A stretch of 18,581 nt of DNA, taken from NCBI GenBank assembly GCA_021157815.1, contig JAGGVT010000085.1, forward strand, positions 1-18,581. Direction: 5' to 3'. The translations under genes were made by a program, and so were the position numbers. This document shows positions 15,497 through 18,581 of this stretch, one piece after another. The stretch comes from a bacterium. Its GTDB lineage: Bacteria; JAJVIF01; JAGGVT01. Every line of letters starts with the position of its first letter. Position 1 is the first letter of the stretch. Under the pieces are notes generated by a model, which worked only from the letters and a program-made list of their open reading frames with translations, was not told the DNA's origin and made no database searches.

Positions 15497-15577
15497 ATGT
15501 ATATATATAGAGAAAAGTTTCCCGAGACCTCCGAAAAAGAAAAAAATGATGCTGGTTTGCGTAATCGGCAAGAGTAG
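15497..15577 (+). CDS. Possible 26-aa ORF with strong Shine-Dalgarno (doubtful)
   Basis: GAGGAGGT (15483-15490) lies 6 nt before an ATG at 15497. The frame runs 26 codons (starting MYIYREKFPETSEKEK) to TAG at 15575-15577. The peptide is charged and without membrane segment or signal. The Shine-Dalgarno GGAGGT is the inverse of ACCTCC at 15527-15532 inside the frame, so it could be masked. It is antisense to the operon leader. There is no supporting homology, and chance is quite possible. Confidence 0.2.
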   Translation: MYIYREKFPETSEKEKNDAGLRNRQE

Positions 15578-15665
15578 ATTCCGGGTCAAGGAAGCTGACT
15601 TAGAACATATATAGTTTGTCATTCCGACCATCTTCCTCCCTCCGGTCGTCAGATGTCGGAATGAC
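15576..15665. repeat. Palindromic repeat, second copy of the GTCATTCCG / CTTGACCCGGAATCT family
   Basis: AGATTCCGGGTCAAG (15576-15590) is the exact inverse of 496-510. Downstream, GTCATTCCGACCATCT (15618-15633) pairs with AGATGTCGGAATGAC (15651-15665), one base bulged, forming a hairpin. Part of this element lies inside the gap between the two subunit-like genes. Confidence 0.55.
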
Positions 15666-15715
15666 GATTGAACAGATTTTGTTTTTTAGAGGCTCTGGAA
15701 GATAAAAGATGCCTG

Positions 15716-15752
15716 AAAAAGCAAAACCGGAAGACTATGAAATGTCTTCCGG
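15716..15752 (-). terminator. Intrinsic terminator of the 162-aa gene
   Basis: On the minus strand, CCGGAAGAC and GTCTTCCGG (complements of 15744-15752 and 15727-15735) form a perfect 9-bp stem with an 8-nt loop. TTTTGCTTTTT follows. It separates this gene from the operon starting at 15396. Confidence 0.88.
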
Positions 15753-15799
15753 CACAAAATCAGATTTATATCAGGTATTTGGCGGGATACGGCTCCCTC

Positions 15800-16288
15800 T
15801 TACTGGTCGGTCAATGTGTATGTGACAGTATAAACATGATCACCGAGAACGGCGCTAGATGTAGCTGTTGCATCATAGGTCAGTGTCTCGTCGGCATCAT
15901 TACATTGTATGAGTGCGGTAATCACGTCAGTTGCGCTGGCTGCGATTAATGTTACCTTCCCGGCGCTTGTTCCGCTGGTACTCGTTACAGTTGCTTCGAG
16001 TGTGAGACCTACTTCACCATTTGTCACGGTATATTGTCCTGTAATCTTTTTATTCGTGGAGCTGTTTGTAGTGTAGGACAACGTGGATGTGGCGTCTGTC
16101 TCGGTGTTTGGCGGCTGACCGGCAGTTGCGGAATCGATTGTGATTGTAATATTTCCCGACACAGCAAGTTCGTTGATTGCGGATACGGTAACAGTCACAT
16201 CATGATTATCAGTATTGGCTGCCATAAGTGGGCATGTCATCATCATGACGATGAAAATCCCAAGTAGAATTCTTGTTACGAGTTTCAT
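15800..16288 (-). CDS. Small secreted beta-rich protein, candidate major fibre or surface subunit
   Basis: The product has 162 residues with a signal peptide (1-24, ending LMAA). The mature region, about 138 aa, is rich in Thr, Ser, Ala and Val. It has alternating strands (HDVTVTVSAINELAVSG, ITITIDSATAG) and a single Cys (in IQCND). It ends SAVLGDHVYTVTYTLTDQ, a closing strand similar to that of the 159-aa protein. GGGAG (complement of 16296-16300) is 7 nt before the ATG. The gene has its own terminator (15716-15752), so it is a separate unit, which would permit a higher expression level, as with a major subunit. I recognise no named family. The role is inferred from context and fold pattern. 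Confidence 0.65.
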   Translation of the reverse strand: MKLVTRILLGIFIVMMMTCPLMAANTDNHDVTVTVSAINELAVSGNITITIDSATAGQPPNTETDATSTLSYTTNSSTNKKITGQYTVTNGEVGLTLEATVTSTSGTSAGKVTLIAASATDVITALIQCNDADETLTYDATATSSAVLGDHVYTVTYTLTDQ

Positions 16289-16774
16289 TCTATTGCTCCC
16301 TCGTCTTTTAATGTTTCAGTATTTGTTAAAAAATACCTAATCAACAATAATTTCATGCCAACTAATATGAAATATTCCAGTATTTTAAAGATATACGCAA
16401 AAAATCTGCTGTTAATGCGATTTGAAGAGACTTAACCGGATTTAATAAACACGCCGGAAATGCTGATTGTAGTTCATATTGGGGCTGTTGGAAAAGTCAG
16501 ATAAATAATGATGAACCGCAGACCGGGAATCCATTTCCCAGGCTACAATTTATGGCGCTTCAATAAACTGTGTGGGTTATTTGCCCCCCCCGTAAAAAAA
16601 GGGGCATTCCCCGATAACGGGGTACGTCCACATGAGGCTTCAAATCAAATGTTATCAATATACTATGCTGTAACCCCTTATTTATACTGTGTTTATTCAC
16701 TTTGTTGGGACATTCCCCTTTTTTTACTCAATCCAAACTCAACCCACACGATTTATTGAAGAGCCATATTTATA
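16289..16774. other. Intergenic region with repeat fragments
   Basis: This AT-rich spacer separates divergent genes. GGGGCTGTTGGAAAAG at about 16482-16497 resembles the end of the GTTGAAAAA inverted-repeat family, here without a visible partner. Two small hairpins follow: GCCCC (16583-16587) with GGGGC (16601-16605), and CCCCGATAACGGGG (16609-16622). GGGAATCCATTTCCC (about 16525-16539) is a small palindrome. The frame open at 16508-16759 crosses these repeats and is not credible. No promoter for either flanking gene is clear enough to call. Confidence 0.45.
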
Positions 16775-17893
16775 ATGCCGGTAATATTATGCATTATACT
16801 GATATTTTATGTAATTCATAATTTTACCAGTGCTGATCACCAGAGTTATTGTACAGAGAAGAATTATTCAATATTTCAGGATAATAATGAAAACGTAATA
16901 ATCCTGGGTTGTGCCGGCAGCGCTGAAACATGTGAAATACGCATCATAGACCCCGTTACTTTAGAGCTTTTAAAAACTATCCCCATTGATGGATTATTGG
17001 AAAGAGCTATTAGTATTGAGAATGGGGAAACAATTTTAGCTTTAATATCTGAGGTAGATGGACTTATGGACACTCAGGACGGGAAACTCGTTAAAATAGA
17101 TTATGAAACAGGAGATTATCTTGATGAGTATGGATTTCCTGACAGGATGGCTATGGCAATGTCTGTTGATAGCTCGCGTGAGCATGTATATGTAACTGCG
17201 GGTTTTGTTCTAGAATATGAGGAAACTCCCTCTCTTTTACTCAAATTTAACATTGCTGATTTATCAGTTGAAACCACTACAGTTATCGGAGAAATTGCTG
17301 AAAAACTTGAGATATGCAACGATGACCAAAAACTATATACTTCTTATGATGGTGTGAAGATTCGCTATGATTATATTAATTATAGAGCGGCTAATACCGA
17401 ATACTATTATGAAATTACAGTGCATCAAACAAGCGATCTGAATAAAGTCGCTGCAATTGAAACTTCAATTTCACCCCGCACTTTGAAAATGGGTTACGAT
17501 AACAGGTTGTTTGTTGGAAATGGTGCACCAGCAATTGAGGGTTTCGATTATGCGCTTTTAGTTATTGATACGCAAACAGATCAGATTATTGGCACTTATG
17601 GTTTTGGACCAGATGATTCAGAGGGTATTAATCTCATGGGATTAAACCCATTAAGCCATACATTATATTGTACGACATTCGAATATGGTCATTATGATCC
17701 GGAATTTGATATGGTAGGATATCTTCCTTCCAGTCAAATTTTAAAAATAAATCTGGATGACTATTCACATGAATTTATCTCTGAATGCCTTGATCAAAAA
17801 TGGCAATTAGCAGTTTCTTATGACCAGGATTTCTGTAGAATATTCTGCACATCAGAAACAGCTCCAAATAATGTATTCTACATTGATCAATAA
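16775..17893 (+). CDS. Secreted beta-propeller-like (YVTN/WD40-like) protein
   Basis: The product has 372 residues and an N-terminal hydrophobic segment (MPVILCIILIFYVIHNF) serving as signal peptide or anchor. Recurrent blade-like units of about 45-50 residues are visible, for example IRIIDPVTLELLKTIPIDG, LVKIDYETGDYLDEYGF, LLKFNIADLSVETTTVIGE and LLVIDTQTDQIIGTYGFGP. Each has a 'hhhID..T.....' strand followed by a turn, typical of YVTN-type propellers. I infer an extracytoplasmic binding or scaffold protein; no enzyme motif is seen. Base and codon use is clearly more AT-rich than in the CstA, Acs or MFS genes, suggesting a different origin or expression class. The Shine-Dalgarno site is weak (GAAGAG, 11 nt upstream), so the start is uncertain. 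No terminator was found after the stop. Confidence 0.7.
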   Translation: MPVILCIILIFYVIHNFTSADHQSYCTEKNYSIFQDNNENVIILGCAGSAETCEIRIIDPVTLELLKTIPIDGLLERAISIENGETILALISEVDGLMDTQDGKLVKIDYETGDYLDEYGFPDRMAMAMSVDSSREHVYVTAGFVLEYEETPSLLLKFNIADLSVETTTVIGEIAEKLEICNDDQKLYTSYDGVKIRYDYINYRAANTEYYYEITVHQTSDLNKVAAIETSISPRTLKMGYDNRLFVGNGAPAIEGFDYALLVIDTQTDQIIGTYGFGPDDSEGINLMGLNPLSHTLYCTTFEYGHYDPEFDMVGYLPSSQILKINLDDYSHEFISECLDQKWQLAVSYDQDFCRIFCTSETAPNNVFYIDQ

Positions 17894-17981
17894 AGCTATC
17901 AACCATAGTTAATGAAAAAGGAAACAGGTACATTCAATTCTGTGCTACAAAATAATCCCACAGGTTAATCGATGTGACCTA

Positions 17982-18581
17982 ATGATGGAATGGGATCATT
18001 GGAGTATTTCACCCATTGCGAATCTTAATCCGGTCGGCGCTGACGAATACGATAACAAATATGACCTGCAAGTGGACACTCTTTGTGGTGGTCAAGCAAT
18101 TGTTTATCCTCATCCCTCGACGTTGGGTTTCAGGATGGAATTAAACAACCTTGACCCCGCCGACGGGATTGAAACAGTTGCGCTTGAAAGGGAATACAGC
18201 TATGGTTTGGATGTGTCTTTCTGGGCTGACTGCACAACGGGGAAACGTTATGGTGACCCGGAAGGCAGCAATTATGAAACCTGGATTGCGAATAAACATT
18301 TCTCCTTCAGCGAGTCATTCGACTGCCTGCTCCCTGAGTTCGATGAAGAACCGATTGTCCTTTACGGCGATGAGGCGGCGGAATTCATCCATTATGGATT
18401 GATGGGAGGGCTTGATCCCGAGCCGCCTAATCCGCCAAACCCGCCTATTTGGCCAACGAGTATCCCAATGGCTGGTGAGGGTGTAAATGGTGATTTGTAT
18501 TGCTATGGTGCCAATCGTTTCGATTACAGCATACTAATGGAAGACCTTATGGCGCACAATTGCGATCTGTTTATTGTCACG
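17982..18581 (+). pseudogene. Incomplete secreted-protein gene, apparently 5'-truncated, running off the window
   Basis: The frame including 17982 is open from 17916 to the window end. It reads as real protein from about 18003, for example SPIANLNPVGADEYDNKYDL and GFRMELNNLDPADGIETV. Two adjacent ATGs (17982, 17985) lack a Shine-Dalgarno site, and the N-terminus has no signal peptide, although the composition resembles a secreted protein. A proline-rich linker (PEPPNPPNPPIWP) separates a first domain (about residues 20-145) from a second beginning with YGANRFDYSILMEDLMAHN then CDLFIV. That pattern resembles the first strand and helix of a TIM-barrel glycosidase, though the match is too short to name a family. 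I infer either a gene that lost its start or a gene with an unusual start. The 3' end is outside the window. Confidence 0.5.

Noticed and set aside
16330-16370. Possible sigma-54 (-24/-12) promoter on the minus strand, TTGGCATG followed by TTG
   Set aside because: The spacing between the GG and the TTG is two bases too long for the sigma-54 consensus and the -12 GC is absent.
16508-16759. 83-codon plus-strand frame before the propeller gene
   Set aside because: It is built from short palindromes and homopolymer runs (for example the C-run at 16584-16591) with no ribosome site.
18151-18402. 83-codon plus-strand frame
   Set aside because: It is out of frame with the more convincing coding frame through 17982 that covers the same DNA.

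Overview
The window reads as a chromosomal segment of a diderm (Gram-negative-type) bacterium with moderate GC. Evidence for this is a lipoprotein with a lipobox, Sec signal peptides, a predicted outer-membrane beta-barrel protein and a periplasmic chaperone-like protein. Spacing between units is generous, intrinsic terminators are clear, Shine-Dalgarno sites are canonical, and there are many small palindromic or inverted-repeat elements. No ribosomal or other taxonomic marker is present. The large beta-helix lipoproteins with PKD-like domains suggest an uncultivated environmental lineage, but the phylum cannot be named from this sequence.

Layout: (1) 1-269 is the 3' end of a secreted beta-helix-type protein whose tail matches the large lipoprotein at 2551-5493. 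(2) 612-2321 is a CstA-family transporter. (3) 2551-5493 is the lipoprotein itself (PKD-like plus right-handed beta-helix), bracketed by copies of one short hairpin repeat. (4) 5921-6463 (minus) is a DJ-1/PfpI protein with a near-consensus promoter. (5) 7348-9309 is an AMP-forming acetyl-CoA synthetase and 9664-11019 an OFA-type MFS transporter. Together with the CstA protein they suggest uptake and activation of small organic acids. (6) 11291-16288 (minus) is a surface-structure locus: two small secreted beta-rich proteins with similar C-terminal strands, a periplasmic Ig-fold chaperone-like protein and a 919-aa protein with Ig-like, beta-barrel and carboxypeptidase-regulatory-like regions. 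The order and sizes recall a chaperone-usher fibre system, but the sequences are not recognisable as classical PapD/FimD proteins. (7) 16775-17893 is an AT-rich secreted beta-propeller-like protein, and 17982 to the window end is an incomplete, apparently 5'-truncated secreted-enzyme-like gene.

The best candidate for an undescribed system is the minus-strand locus at 11291-16288. The intergenic DNA is also rich: a related pair of inverted-repeat elements (325-460 and 6586-6828), a nested palindrome of about 220 bp before the MFS gene (9408-9628), a GTACCGGGTAC inverted-repeat element (11137-11276), and an acs leader region in which a near-consensus promoter runs straight into a terminator-like hairpin. 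All functional assignments come from reading motifs by eye; no database search was run.
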